NCBI GenBank assembly: GCA_947646735.1
Contig: CANTFK010000785.1
Span: 62,001-126,000, forward strand
Length of the DNA stretch: 64,000 nt
Direction: 5' to 3'
DNA from: Peronospora farinosa
Lineage: Eukaryota; Oomycota; Peronosporomycetes; Peronosporales; Peronosporaceae
A program made the position numbers and the translations under genes. Shown here piece after piece: positions 52,829 to 62,885 of the stretch; the stretch's first letter is position 1, and every line of letters begins with the position of its first letter. Below the pieces are notes generated by a model, which saw only the letters and a list, made by a program, of their open reading frames with translations, ran no database searches and had not been told where the DNA came from.

Positions 52829-53269
52829 CTAGTCTGTACGAGACGCTGTTCGGATACAGCCAGTGCCGGCGGCGGTTCTTCCCACACCAGAGGAGACAAT
52901 TGCTGCTTTTTCAGCATTCACAGTGCCACCTACACTGGCAGTATGTTCTCCGACTTCACCGTTTGCACCTCCGCTCGGACCGCCACCAACACTGGCAGTG
53001 CCTCCAACATCAGTCCTGACACCAGCAATATCCACGCCGACACGGCCCTCTCCAGTACCGGTGCCGCCATAACCGGTACCCCATCCGTCCAGTCGAGCTC
53101 CGACGCCGTCATCACCGGCACCCCGTCCAGCTCCATACTGTCCAGCATTGCTGTACGTACTCACGTCATGGTTTCTGAACGTCTGAGCGGCCTCTTTCTC
53201 AGCGCACACGCCGTTCGAAAGCGCCACAACGGCAAGGCATAGGGCAATAAATTGACTGCTAGTGAACAT
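52829..53269 (-). CDS. Small secreted glycine-rich protein
   Basis: 146 residues from the ATG at 53269, which starts a good signal peptide (MFTSSQFIALCLAVVALSNG, cleavage likely after VCA). The mature part is low-complexity, rich in Gly, Val, Thr and Ala, with short repeats such as GTGYGGTGTGEGRVGVD and GGTASVGGGPSGGANGEVG, and a single late Cys. It could be a cell-wall or extracellular matrix protein; no family is recognised. An earlier in-frame start (53317) would put 16 polar residues before the signal peptide and is less likely. Confidence 0.65.
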   Translation of the reverse strand: MFTSSQFIALCLAVVALSNGVCAEKEAAQTFRNHDVSTYSNAGQYGAGRGAGDDGVGARLDGWGTGYGGTGTGEGRVGVDIAGVRTDVGGTASVGGGPSGGANGEVGEHTASVGGTVNAEKAAIVSSGVGRTAAGTGCIRTASRTD

Positions 53270-53378
53270 CGTTGCAGATGCTTGTTTATTTCTTGTTGTA
53301 AGTTGTGAAATGCACACGGGCTGATGGATATTAGCTATGGAATGACGAAGATTTAAAAATAAACTTCAGACGGGTTGG

Positions 53379-53750
53379 TTAGTGGGTATGTGGCGGACAG
53401 GGGCAAGCGAAACCGTTCAGGACGTAGCAGAAGTCTACCTCGAGGCTTATGACGACAAGCTTTCGAAGAGGTATGCAGGAGACCCAGACGAATTTATCAA
53501 TTTTACTATTTTCGAGACTTTCGATCCGTTGTATCAGAACCGTGGGCTTGGTAGCAGCTGACAAGGCAGGATTATTTTTAAACGCAGACAGACACCCTGA
53601 CAACATGACGGTTTCATATTGCGCAGTCTCATCGAGATGTAGATTATTGACTATCTTGATACGCAGCTTCAGTGATGTCGCTGGAGTTAATATTGGATTG
53701 CAATACCATACAACACTGTGTTCATCGTATGTACCAGAACGGTGTTGCAA
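53379..53750 (-). CDS. Hypothetical protein fragment
   Basis: 123 codons, mixed composition with beta-like stretches (LKLRIKIVNNLHLDETAQYETVML, KFVWVSCIPLRKLVVISLEV). No signal peptide, no recognised domain, and the frame appears to extend upstream without a clear ATG, so it may be the remnant of a longer gene cut off by the chromovirus insertion. Low certainty. Confidence 0.3.
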   Translation of the reverse strand: MQHRSGTYDEHSVVWYCNPILTPATSLKLRIKIVNNLHLDETAQYETVMLSGCLSAFKNNPALSAATKPTVLIQRIESLENSKIDKFVWVSCIPLRKLVVISLEVDFCYVLNGFACPCPPHTH

Positions 53751-53984
53751 TCCAATCTCAACTTCCTCTTACAAACGATAGTGTCGAAACCTGTGACCGG
53801 ACACCGCATGTTACCGCTTGCAGGTGCTGTAAATGTGTACGGTCTTTTTGGTGGAGATCACGGTACGGGAAAAGGATAGTGCAGCCTTTTTCAATAGTGA
53901 CGTGACGATACTCGGATTCATATCTATTGAAGTAGTAGTACGATGGGAACAAGCGTGTCAACTGTTGTCTCTTGACGTGAAAGT

Positions 53985-54662
53985 CTATCTTAGCGCTCGT
54001 TTTACGTTGTCCTTCACCATCGGGTGTCCCTTGTCGTACTGTTCGACAAGGCCGGGAACGTCGGCCATCAGTTGGGCCCGAGGTTCCCAGCTATCCGCCG
54101 AAGGCGGATAGCCACGCCACCGGACGAGATAACTCGTCCGACGTCCCTTCTCCTCGCGGTGCTTTAGTCAGCGTTCCACGAGGAAGCGCTTCCCACCATG
54201 GGAGTCCACCAGCGGATGCGGTGGTGGAGGAAAAACCCTGTCCGATTCTTTCATCGGACTTGGCTGCTGAGTTAGACGGGTTTGACCGTGTAACTCGTGA
54301 GCTCCGTTGTGATGTTGATCACGAACGGGATAAGCGTCGCCACTTAAAGGACATTGTGCGACAGCGGGGGTTTGACCATGGAAAGTCTCGGGCAAACAAT
54401 GCTGTCGCACTATTGAAGAATGAACGGCGTCTTCATTCTCTAAGTAACGAGCTGGCGACAGCTCGTCAGGAGATCGTCCAATATCATGGGAAGATCTCAT
54501 CTCTACACGACCAGGTATCGAATCTGGTTCGTGAAAACAAGAATCTGAAGGGGATTCTTGAGAGTAATGGCTATCTTCGTCGTTCGAAGAAGCCGCGTAC
54601 TGAACGTACGGACGAAGACGTCCCACATAAAACGTAGGATGCGTACGCATCCTGCGTGGCAA
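53985..54662 (-). pseudogene. Chromovirus C-terminal region with chromodomain, one nonsense codon
   Basis: Begins with MRTHPTFYVGRLRPY and ends with the chromodomain FLVER(stop)LKHREEKGRRTSYLVRWRGYPPSAESWEPRAQL. The aromatic-cage Trp of the first strand is replaced by TGA at 54168-54170; otherwise the domain is complete to the stop at 53985-53987. Confidence 0.82.
54221..54637 (+). other. Antisense ORF with coiled-coil inside the chromovirus
   Basis: 138 codons on the plus strand, opposite the linker between integrase and chromodomain. Residues about 70-115 (RLHSLSNELATARQEIVQYHG, then KISSLHDQVSNLVRENKNLKG) have regular hydrophobic heptads followed by a basic tail (RRSKKPRTER). It may be a real overprinted ORF or a lucky shadow of the minus-strand reading frame. 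Confidence 0.4.
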
Positions 54663-54826
54663 CTCGATCGTGTATGCGTCCTAGGCGGCGCAATACACGA
54701 AACGGGCCGATGTGCTTGGGCAACAAATTATTGCTGCCCACGCTAGTCACTACATGTTTAGGTAGGTTTACTGTTGACAGTAAAACTAAATCACCTTCAA
54801 TAAATGTCTGAGCATTTGCCCTTCCA

Positions 54827-55132
54827 TTATTGTCTGCGTTTTTTTTGCTTATCCACCGCTTCCGCGATGGAATCTTGCACGAAACGGACTACCGCTTCAC
54901 GAGTCAGCAGGAAATCCTCAGCTGACTCGTTGCTTTTGGCTGCAGTGCATTGTGAGTGCACTGCAGAGATATCGGTTACTAATTCAGCGAGAACATTACT
55001 GTTCTCACTTGTGGTACCTCGAACGATGCTGATATCTTCAGCATCGTTATCAGTAAGAGCGTCATCGCTCTTAATTTCTTCCTCTTCACCAAAGTCGAAT
55101 GGTACGACTTCGGTTACTTTCGCGTCGACCAT
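54827..55132 (-). pseudogene. Chromovirus acidic linker segment
   Basis: 101 codons rich in Asp, Glu, Ser, with no domain. It follows the integrase and precedes the chromodomain block, probably part of the same polyprotein after a frameshift. Confidence 0.55.
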
Positions 55133-55683
55133 AACGTCGTCGCGTGATGAGCAAGAGCCAAATTGGTTCTCGCTCGAGCGAGTCCCTCCCCCCTTAAACT
55201 AGAGTCACCCTCTACTAAGGTGGGGACACGTGGATGGCGAAGGCCATTCACGTAGAACGGTGTATGCGTCGTGGAAGCATGCACGGAGTTGTTGATGGCG
55301 AATTCGACCATCGACAAGAACTCACTCCAACTCGTAAACGAGTGGACGTACCCTCGAAGAATCTCTTCGAGGACGCGATTGGCGCGTTCAGTCTGACCAT
55401 CAGTTTTTGGATGGTCAGAAGTAGACATTGTGAGCCGTGTTCCAAGTATTTGGAACTCGGAACGCCAAAACTCAGCCGTGAACCGGGGGTCCCTATCGGA
55501 CACAAGTTCACGGGGTAAACCGTGCAATCGAAAGATTGTATCGATGAACACTCGAGCACATCCCTCTTCTGTGATCGACTCAGGTACAGCAACAAGATGT
55601 ACCATCTTGTTGAACCTGTCTACAAACACAAGAATACCATTATTACCGTGAGCGTCTTTGGGAAGCCCAAAGACGAAGTCCAT
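55114..55683 (-). pseudogene. Chromovirus integrase core
   Basis: 189 residues: MDFVFGLPKDAHGNNGILVFVDRF (first catalytic Asp), ELVSDRDPRFTAEFW (second), STSDHPKTDGQTERANRVLEEILR (Glu), typical Gypsy integrase D,D-35-E. Upstream the H2C2 finger is readable (55807-56010) but separated by stops. Confidence 0.88.
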
Positions 55684-56021
55684 TGATACGGACTCTCAGC
55701 ACTCTGCCGGAACAGGTAGAGGCTGCAATGGTGCACGGAGTGAAGGACTAGGCTTCACTCGTTGACACACCTCGCAAGCACGCACGTACTTGCGCACAAA
55801 CTTATACTAGCGTGGCCAGTAAAAGTCGCGACTGACCGTGAGGTAAGTCTTCTCACGGCCGCGATGCCCACTTATTGGTGCATCGTGACATTCAAACATG
55901 ATCCGTAACCAAATATCATGTTGTGGCGGTACAACGACACGAGGCGTGCTGTTTGTTGACGGCTGTGTAGTACAGTAAGCCGTCCCGCAGGGTGTATCGA
56001 TCGAGAGAAGTGGCAGGCAAG

Positions 56022-56722
56022 TGTGGTGAAGTGCTAATTTTGTGATATGAAGGTCCCGGACTCCAGTTGGATTCAGAGTATAGGCCGTGGGTCGGGGACA
56101 GGGGACCAGAGAGACAGGGGCCTCGAAGGGGAGCGACCGTTGGTGGAGGACAATCCGCAGGATTCGCCGAAGAAAAATCAGTATCAGGGTACCGGTTAAC
56201 CGGTACCAAAGGGAGTTGATCATGGCCGCTCATTGATCGACCTGGCCCCTCGTTGGTAGACCCGGGTCCCTCATTGGTCGACCCGGTCCCTCATCGGTCG
56301 ACCTGGCCCCTCGTTGGTAGACCCGGGTCCCTCATTGGTCGACCCGGTCCCTCATCGGTCGACCTGGGTCCCTCATTGGTAGACCTGGGTCCCTCGTTGG
56401 TCGACCCGGTCCCTCATCGGTCGACCTCGGCCCCTCTTTGGTCGACCCGGTCCCTCATTGGTAGACCTGGGTCCCTCATCAGTCGACCTCGGCCCTTCGG
56501 GGTTCAGCCACTCCGGACCAGTTAATACAAGGATCAGACTAGTCGACGCAAGGAATCAGAGCTTCAGGCAAGGATAGAGTAAAGGAGGTAAAAGGATAGG
56601 ACTATATTAAATACTACTCAATTTGCGATCTACGTGGCACGACTCCGTCACCTAAGAAGGACTTGTTCTAAGTTACTCACTGTTCCGGGAAGGGATATAT
56701 TTTGTCCCCCCGTCGAAGACAG
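56022..56722 (+). repeat. 5' LTR of Gypsy copy E
   Basis: Starts TGTGGTGAAGTGCT and ends GTCGAAGACA, about 701 bp, with the minisatellite block in its middle. It sits on the chromovirus sequence, so its left edge is an insertion boundary. Confidence 0.78.
56236..56500. repeat. 20-21 bp minisatellite in the LTR, with a three-unit higher-order period
   Basis: About thirteen units; the order GTCGACCTGGCCCCTCGTTG, GTAGACCCGGGTCCCTCATTG-like, GTCGACCCGGTCCCTCATCG recurs as a block of about 61-62 bp. Confidence 0.85.
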
Positions 56723-57195
56723 TTGCGTAGCGAAGTTCAAGGGCGAATAGAGCTCCAGGATATATTTGGCCTGTGAGCTCGTTCGAGTAGCAACACCCCC
56801 CCCCCCGACCCGCTATCGGAAGCGGCCTCCCTTACCTCACGATCCGGGAGCAACGTAAAGGTCAGGTAGTTAATACCCCTGAAACAAGAAGGAAAAGGCC
56901 AGGGACGACAAGCGCCCCTGAAGAATTTGGCTCTAAGTCCACTCTCGACAAGGTCGACCTACCGGCCCACCGAGTGAAGCATATCCACTCGAGGCCCCCC
57001 AGGTCTACCTCCCTCAAGGCAGACATCTACATCGTCACCAAGTCCTCCGAAGAGTGCAACCCGCCAGCCGACGGGTACACAAGGTGAGAGAAGGTTCATA
57101 CGCGGCATCGGGGTACCCCCTCCGACAGTCGGCAGTCCGGCACAGTGAGTGGTTTGGGGTCTCATCATACAATTTTGAGAACCCACTCCACCACA

Positions 57196-58353
57196 ATGGT
57201 GCGCGTGCCCGGATCTTCGGAAGACGCGGGATTTCACCGCGAGTCCCAAGATGATAAAGATGTTCATGCCAAGAAGGAGCACAAGACCGAAGAGTCACGG
57301 GAAGACCGATCGCCAGAGACTCAAGAAGAAACAAACAAAGGATCGAAGGACCGACCGGGCCTTGGGAGGGGCCCGGTCAACATGGTCGAGGTTGAATTCA
57401 TTGAAGAAAAACCTAAATACCCTCCCTATGTCCTCGTTGAGGACACCTTGGGTCATGACGCCTATTATGATCCAGAGGACCATCAGCCGACGGTGAAAAC
57501 CGAGAGGCTAAGGTCCCCAAAAAAACAACAAAACAAGATCGCGCAATCCAAGCCGACGAAGTTCCGGATGAAGGCACCCGGAAACACCAAGTCGATAGGC
57601 CCCGAGAAGGAAGGACTGGCGTCATGGACAGACGCCGATGTCACGAGGGCCTACCACCAGCGCAAGCTGAACGCGTTCCTTGAGAGCGACGTCGTCGCGA
57701 AGATCCTGGATATCCGGCAGCTGGGTCAACTCACTGGGCCGGTGTCGACCCTGCCACGGCTGCACTCCGTCACGGACGCGATCACAGCGCTGGTCACCAT
57801 GCTTCGTGAAGCGAACATGGTCGCAGGTCGGTTCGACCCGGACGACCTGCTATCCCTGGGGTTCGACAGAATCACAACAACGTTAGAGCACATGCACAAG
57901 CGTCTGTCGATCCTGGTGGGTACCACACCAGCAACGGAACACCCACCTCTGGTGACACCTACACACAAGCGGTCCAACGACAGCCAGATGACGCTTCAGG
58001 ACATCACGGTGGGTCCCCACATGTACGGAGCCGCCGGCCACCCGGGGGCGAATCAAGACCCATCTCAACACCGAATGCCAAGCGGCCAGAGGGAAGCAGC
58101 ACCGTGGTCTCCAGGATCGTCCTCAACTGGGTCGGTCACTAGGATGCCCCTAGGCCCTACTGGAGCGGCGCTGCTCCAGGCCCGAGCGCGCAGCGCGGAG
58201 CAGGGACCAAGTGGTCTTGAAACGGCGACGCGTGGCAAGAATGAAAATCATTCCGATTTTCAGCCAATGGGAAAGCAGCAAGGAAAAAAGATGGAATTTG
58301 CTCTGCCCCGTGACGAAGATGCTGGGGGGGGGAAGGACCTACCTATCCGGTAG
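57196..58353 (+). CDS. Gypsy gag-like ORF1
   Basis: 385 residues from the first real ATG (57196), conserved in the left-edge copy. The frame is open further upstream only from a GTG. Hydrophilic, Lys/Glu-rich first half, a segment around 125-260 (WTDADVTRAYHQRKLNAFLES, ITALVTMLREANMVAGRFDPDDLL) repeated closely in copy A, and a Pro/Gly-rich tail. Ends at TAG after a 9-G run (58324-58332), 30 bases before ORF2 in the other frame. Probable structural protein; no domain recognised. Confidence 0.65.
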   Translation: MVRVPGSSEDAGFHRESQDDKDVHAKKEHKTEESREDRSPETQEETNKGSKDRPGLGRGPVNMVEVEFIEEKPKYPPYVLVEDTLGHDAYYDPEDHQPTVKTERLRSPKKQQNKIAQSKPTKFRMKAPGNTKSIGPEKEGLASWTDADVTRAYHQRKLNAFLESDVVAKILDIRQLGQLTGPVSTLPRLHSVTDAITALVTMLREANMVAGRFDPDDLLSLGFDRITTTLEHMHKRLSILVGTTPATEHPPLVTPTHKRSNDSQMTLQDITVGPHMYGAAGHPGANQDPSQHRMPSGQREAAPWSPGSSSTGSVTRMPLGPTGAALLQARARSAEQGPSGLETATRGKNENHSDFQPMGKQQGKKMEFALPRDEDAGGGKDLPIR

Positions 58354-58382
58354 GCGATCTGCAGACCCTCTTCGACGCGGCG

Positions 58383-59762
58383 ATGGCAAGATTTTTGAAT
58401 GAACGTCAAGTACCGCGGGCACACCCTAACGGGAGTGTAGCAGGAGGAAGACCAGAGGCGCAAAGGACGACCGCTAACCACGACCAGCATCTAGGCATAC
58501 AAATGCCAAGAGGCCACACGATGACCGACGTCGATATGGAATCCGTCGGTTCCTGTGAATTCGACCCTGACAACATGGATTTGAGGGGACCTCAGTCGAT
58601 GATGGCGAACGCAGCGCTGGGACAGATGCCAAATATGGTCCCTCGCATCAAACTATCGGCGACCTCGGACCTTAAAGAATTTTATGGAAGAGACCAAGAC
58701 GAAGACAGAGCGCGCAGCTGGGTGTCGACGGTCAAGACAGCATTCATAAGAGACCAAGCACCAGATGATGAACGATGTCTCGTTTTTGGAGGATTGCTGA
58801 CTGGACCGGCACAGAATTGGTACCGTCAACTGGGTCGCTCAGTCCGAGGAAACTGGAAGGACTTAATCCAAGAGTTCATGATTCGTTTCTGTGGTACGGG
58901 GGTGCCGGTCGCCCGCCAGTACTACCATGCGAAGAAAAGATCGGAAGAGACCCCGCTGGATTATCTGTACCGCCTGAATGTGCTTGGACTCAGGGCGAAG
59001 ATGAAGATTAAGGATGGGTCGCCCAAGATTCAGAAGGATCACGTCGATCACTACATTTTGACGGTGGACGACCCAGAGCTAGCAGACAAGTTGACTATGC
59101 TGCGTCTGGCGGACGTGGAAGAATTGGAGGAAGTATTGACAGCATGTCAGCGAACGAAGGCAAGACGAGGCAAGATGCTGTTTGGATCAAACAAGTTTCG
59201 TCAGAAGGCACCGGCACTACCCGAGAGGCCGAGAGATCTAAATCGCCGCTCCATACATGCAGTACGGACGCCCCTGGAAGACTCGAGCTCTGAAGATTCC
59301 AGTCCAGACTCCTCGGAGAATGAGGGAGATCTTAGACGAGTCTACCTTATGGAGAAGGAAGCGGGGAGGGATCCAAGTGTGAGGTTCTCAAAGAATCTAC
59401 CGACTAGGGAGGCCGACCAACATCGCCAGGCGGTAGACCAGCGACCCGGCCCATCATCAGCGACCCCAAACACGAGATGTGCATATTGCGGGTCCAAGAA
59501 ACATGGAGATCTGAATTGCTGGAAAAGATTGACCTGCGACCGCTGTGGAAGGAAAGGTCACCCGTCTGACCGCTGCCTGTTTGTATGCCGGGGTTGTGGA
59601 GAGATTCACGAAATTGGGAAGTGCCAGATGGAGGAGTTCTATAATTTTTCCGTCAATGGTACAACCCAGCCAAGCACGCAGGGTTGTTCCCGGAGAAACT
59701 CGAGAAGATGGCAAATTAGGACGCTCGCCAGGTTTGAATCTGGTACGAGCCGAGCGTTCTAA
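58383..59762 (+). CDS. Gypsy gag ORF2 with zinc knuckles
   Basis: 459 residues. Residues about 90-260 look like a Gypsy capsid (FYGRDQDEDRARSWVSTVKTAF, LTGPAQNWYRQL, FMIRFCG, YYHAKKRSEETPLDYLYRLNVL). Residues about 362-415 hold three knuckle-like units (CAYCGSKKHGDLNCW, CDRCGRKGHPSDRC, CRGCGEIHEIGKC), which bind the element RNA. The frame is open upstream of the ATG back to before the ORF1 stop, so it may be reached by -1 frameshifting. The last 60 codons overlap the protease frame. Confidence 0.8.
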   Translation: MARFLNERQVPRAHPNGSVAGGRPEAQRTTANHDQHLGIQMPRGHTMTDVDMESVGSCEFDPDNMDLRGPQSMMANAALGQMPNMVPRIKLSATSDLKEFYGRDQDEDRARSWVSTVKTAFIRDQAPDDERCLVFGGLLTGPAQNWYRQLGRSVRGNWKDLIQEFMIRFCGTGVPVARQYYHAKKRSEETPLDYLYRLNVLGLRAKMKIKDGSPKIQKDHVDHYILTVDDPELADKLTMLRLADVEELEEVLTACQRTKARRGKMLFGSNKFRQKAPALPERPRDLNRRSIHAVRTPLEDSSSEDSSPDSSENEGDLRRVYLMEKEAGRDPSVRFSKNLPTREADQHRQAVDQRPGPSSATPNTRCAYCGSKKHGDLNCWKRLTCDRCGRKGHPSDRCLFVCRGCGEIHEIGKCQMEEFYNFSVNGTTQPSTQGCSRRNSRRWQIRTLARFESGTSRAF

Positions 59763-60804
59763 TTGTTGCATTTTTGCATATGTGGAGAAACAGCCCAAGG
59801 AGGGGACGGGTATTCCAGTTAAGATTGGAAATATATCGAAGATTGGAAATTACCCTGTGGTCCATGTTGCTTCTTTGAATGAACCTAATAGTTTTGTTCG
59901 AGAAAGTTCAGTAATGGAGTTGGACTTATTGCCAGGCGAGTCTAGGGGGTGCTGGAAATACCACGCCCCTACTAAATGGTTCAGGCAAGCGAAAGCCTCT
60001 GGAAAGGTCAACAACGACCATGCGAATTTGTTGTTCGATACTGGTGCCGAGATATCCATTCTGGATATCGCCTTTGCTCGTAAGGTAGGCTGCCAAATTG
60101 ATGAAAGTGAACGACAAGAATGTATTGGTATTGGGGAAGCCGTATACACCACGGAGGGACGCACTCGCATCAAGGTCACTCTAAATGGGAACTTGGTGTA
60201 CATCTTTAAGGTGTGGGTAGGCCCTATGGTAGGCCAAGATGCAATTTTGGGGATGGACTTCATGGTCCCAGCCGGTATCCGGTTAGACTTGGCCGACGGA
60301 ACTCTTTGCCTCCCCGATGAGGTCAGGGTACAGTTGACTGGGCGAAGGACACTGTATAATACGCGAGTATCGGATGTGAAATTGGGTCGGTATGTACAGA
60401 TATCCGTTGGAGGATGTACGGAAGTGCCTCTCAAAAGGTCGACCTCAGAACAGTGGAAATTGTGGGTCACGAGAGGCGAACGATGGGTGACCACCATGAT
60501 ACAAGGGATAGGACGTCGACCGATTTTGAAGATAACCAATGTCAGCCCTCGCCCCTTAACATTGCATGAAGATACCAAGGTAGTTATGTGGTTGACTAGG
60601 GAGCAAGTTCCAAGAGCGCAAGGGTTTGTCTCGGTAGGCTCTCGAAGATATGCGGAATGGCTAAATCTGGCTTATGAATCTACTACCGACCAAGTCGACC
60701 ATCAGGTCGACCTAACGGAAGAGGAAGAGGGGCCACTAGTGGAGAGACCAGAGTATAAGACTCCGTCACACATCTTACAGCGACCGCAGCCCCAACCCCA
60801 ATGA
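59760..60804 (+). CDS. Gypsy protease region of pol
   Basis: The frame (open from 59545, overlapping ORF2 by about 215 bases in the +1 frame) contains ANLLFDTGAEISILDIAFA, the retropepsin active site D-T-G, and AILGMDFM, the flap/C-terminal signature ILG. There is no clear ATG before the catalytic site, so expression by frameshift from ORF2 is likely. It ends at TGA 60802-60804, overlapping the ATG of the next ORF by four bases. Confidence 0.82.
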
Positions 60805-61826
60805 TGAATATAACACACCAACCGGTACCCGACAGTGAAGAACAACTGTGCGAAGAGAGGGTGAATTGGCAGGAGGGGACCGCCCAAAAGCGGAGTGTAT
60901 TTGAAGAAGACCTACATACAGTGACCACCACCAATGAGAAGGAAGTCAAACCGGTAGACTTGTTACAGGCAGATGACCAGGTGTGTTCTTTCGAGAGTGG
61001 AGAACTTTGGGCCGAGGACATAAGGCCAGGGTGGGCGGTCGTACCGGAAGTGGACCCCTCATCCGAAGGCATTGCGTTAGAAGATATACAGATTCCAGAT
61101 CCAGATGGGAACACTCCCGAAGAGGTGGACCGGTTGCGACAAATAATATGGAAGAAACGACATCTGCTGATGGGTAAAGGTAACGCCTTACCCCCGGCCG
61201 CCCGAGGAGCGATATGCGATATCGATGTAGGGAACGCAAGACCGATCGCGCAACGCGTACGAAAGGTGGCCCCTCAATTCAGAGAGAAGCTAGCCGACCT
61301 GATCAAGGGATTGTTATCAGCAAAGATCATTCAGCCTTCCACCTCGCCATGGGCCAGCCCAATTGTAATTATCGTGAAGAAGAATGGGGTCGATATTCGA
61401 TTGTGTATCGACTATCAGTTGGTGAATGATCTTACCCAGCTCATGGTATACCCGATGCCGTTGATTAACGAATTACTGGAAGACTTGGATGGAGCTTTAT
61501 GGTACTGTTCTCTTGATATGGCGAGTGGTTTTTGGGTCGTCAGTATGACCGAAAGGGCGAGATTAATCTCAGCTTTCGTTACTCCACTGGGATTATTTGA
61601 ATGGCTTCGGATGCCTTTTGGGCTTAAGAATGCGCCTCAGATATATCAAAGGTTGTTGGATAATGCGTTATATGGATTTTTATGGATTTCGCCAAGGGCT
61701 GCCACAGAGGAAACAGAGAATTTGTTTGCAACAGGGGAACCAGATGCAAAATCGGGCCTCTCTGTATTGGGTCGACGATCATACATTGACGATAAACTTG
61801 TTTCTGCCGAGTCGTGGGACGTATAA
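60801..61826 (+). pseudogene. Gypsy reverse transcriptase, N-terminal part, stopped by TAA
   Basis: RT fingers and palm: PSTSPWASPIVIIVKKNG, RLCIDYQLVND, YCSLDMASGFW, WLRMPFGLKNAPQIYQRLLD, YIDDKLV with the catalytic Asp pair. An in-frame TAA (61824-61826) interrupts the chain; the same frame resumes directly (CQKVEQLLDVCDYW). Confidence 0.85.
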
Positions 61827-62885
61827 TGCCAGAAAGTGGAGCAGCTGCTAGACGTGTGTGACTATTGGAATTTGTCGGTCAGTGCCGTCGAGAGTACGTG
61901 GGGGTGTCGGAAGGTCGAGTATCTTGGACATCGAGTTTCCAAGGAAGGTCTACAGGCCCACCCAAAGGATCTTCAGTCTTTGGTTATACTACCTTTACCG
62001 ACAACGCTGAAGGCTATGCATCCCTTTTTAGGAAGCCTAAATTACTACAGCAGGTACATCGAAGATTATGCCATATACGCGTCGATCCTTTACGAACTGA
62101 GAGAGGTGGATTTTCACGCTTGGAGGTGCAAATTGAAGTCTAACGAGGAAGTGGCGGCCCAGGAAGACGACGAAGAAAAATGGTCGAAGGTACAAGTAGC
62201 GTTTGCCATGCTTAAGAACAAGATTGCTATGGCGCCCATCTTACGACATTTCGACCCAGCTAGAGAGGCGGTCATCATTGTCTACGCAAGTGATTGGGCT
62301 ATTTCGGCGTCGTTGGTGCAAAATTACGACGGCCTGTATATGCCGGTAATGTTTACGAGCCGAACCCTCAAGTCAAACGAGGTGAACTATAGCACAGTGG
62401 AAAAGGAAGTGCTGGCGTTGTTACGGATATTGGAAACTTGCTTCACGATGTTGGTCACCCGACCTCTCAAAGTTCTGACGAGGCATTCTACACTAGCCTG
62501 GCTAGTAAAGTCTTCGGGGTTGCAAGGTCGCTTAGGAAACTGGGCCGCTCTGTTGTCACAGTGGACTTTGGAGATTGTAAAATGCAGGAAAGGCGAGGAC
62601 CAGGTACTGGGGGCGTTAGCTGCCAGCATCACGCCTCGAGAGAATGTGGACTCAATTCTGTCGTCAATTGCTCCCAAGAAGCAATCCAGGCAAGTGGTCG
62701 ACCTACCGACGCCCACAGTGGAACTAAATGAAGAACTGTATGTGATGAGTTTCGATGGGTCGGCCCGGGTGAAACAAGGGGGAGGTGCTTGCAGCGCTAT
62801 TGTGTGGAGACTCCCTGCGTGGACTATAGTTGCAGCTGCATCGAAATATCTCGACAAGTCTACGGTGAATGAAGCTGAATATTAG
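61827..62885 (+). pseudogene. Gypsy RT thumb, RNase H and start of a second RNase H, stopped by TAG
   Basis: In frame with the preceding block: VEYLGHRVSKEGL, FLGSLNYYSRYIEDYA, then RNase H IIVYASDWAISASLVQ and FTSRTLKSNEVNYSTVEKEVLAL; then LYVMSFDGSARVKQGGGACSAIV and STVNEAEY, the first half of another RNase H. TAG at 62883-62885 follows EAEY. Confidence 0.85.

Larger units (their letters stand above)
53985..56021 (-). mobile_element. 3' part of a Gypsy chromovirus, truncated
   Basis: Minus strand, in order: zinc-binding integrase N-terminus (HDAPISGHRGREKTYLTVSRDFYWPR), integrase core, acidic and Ser-rich linker, LPRRMRTHPTFYVGRLRPY-type block, and C-terminal chromodomain. Upstream it stops abruptly at 56021, where the plus-strand Gypsy LTR begins, so the later Gypsy element interrupts it. 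The chromodomain identifies the chromovirus branch, which targets integration to modified chromatin. Confidence 0.85.

Noticed and set aside
52943..53242. Plus-strand and second minus-strand ORFs over the Gly-rich gene
   Set aside because: GC-rich low-complexity DNA opens several frames; only the minus frame starting at 53269 has a signal peptide.
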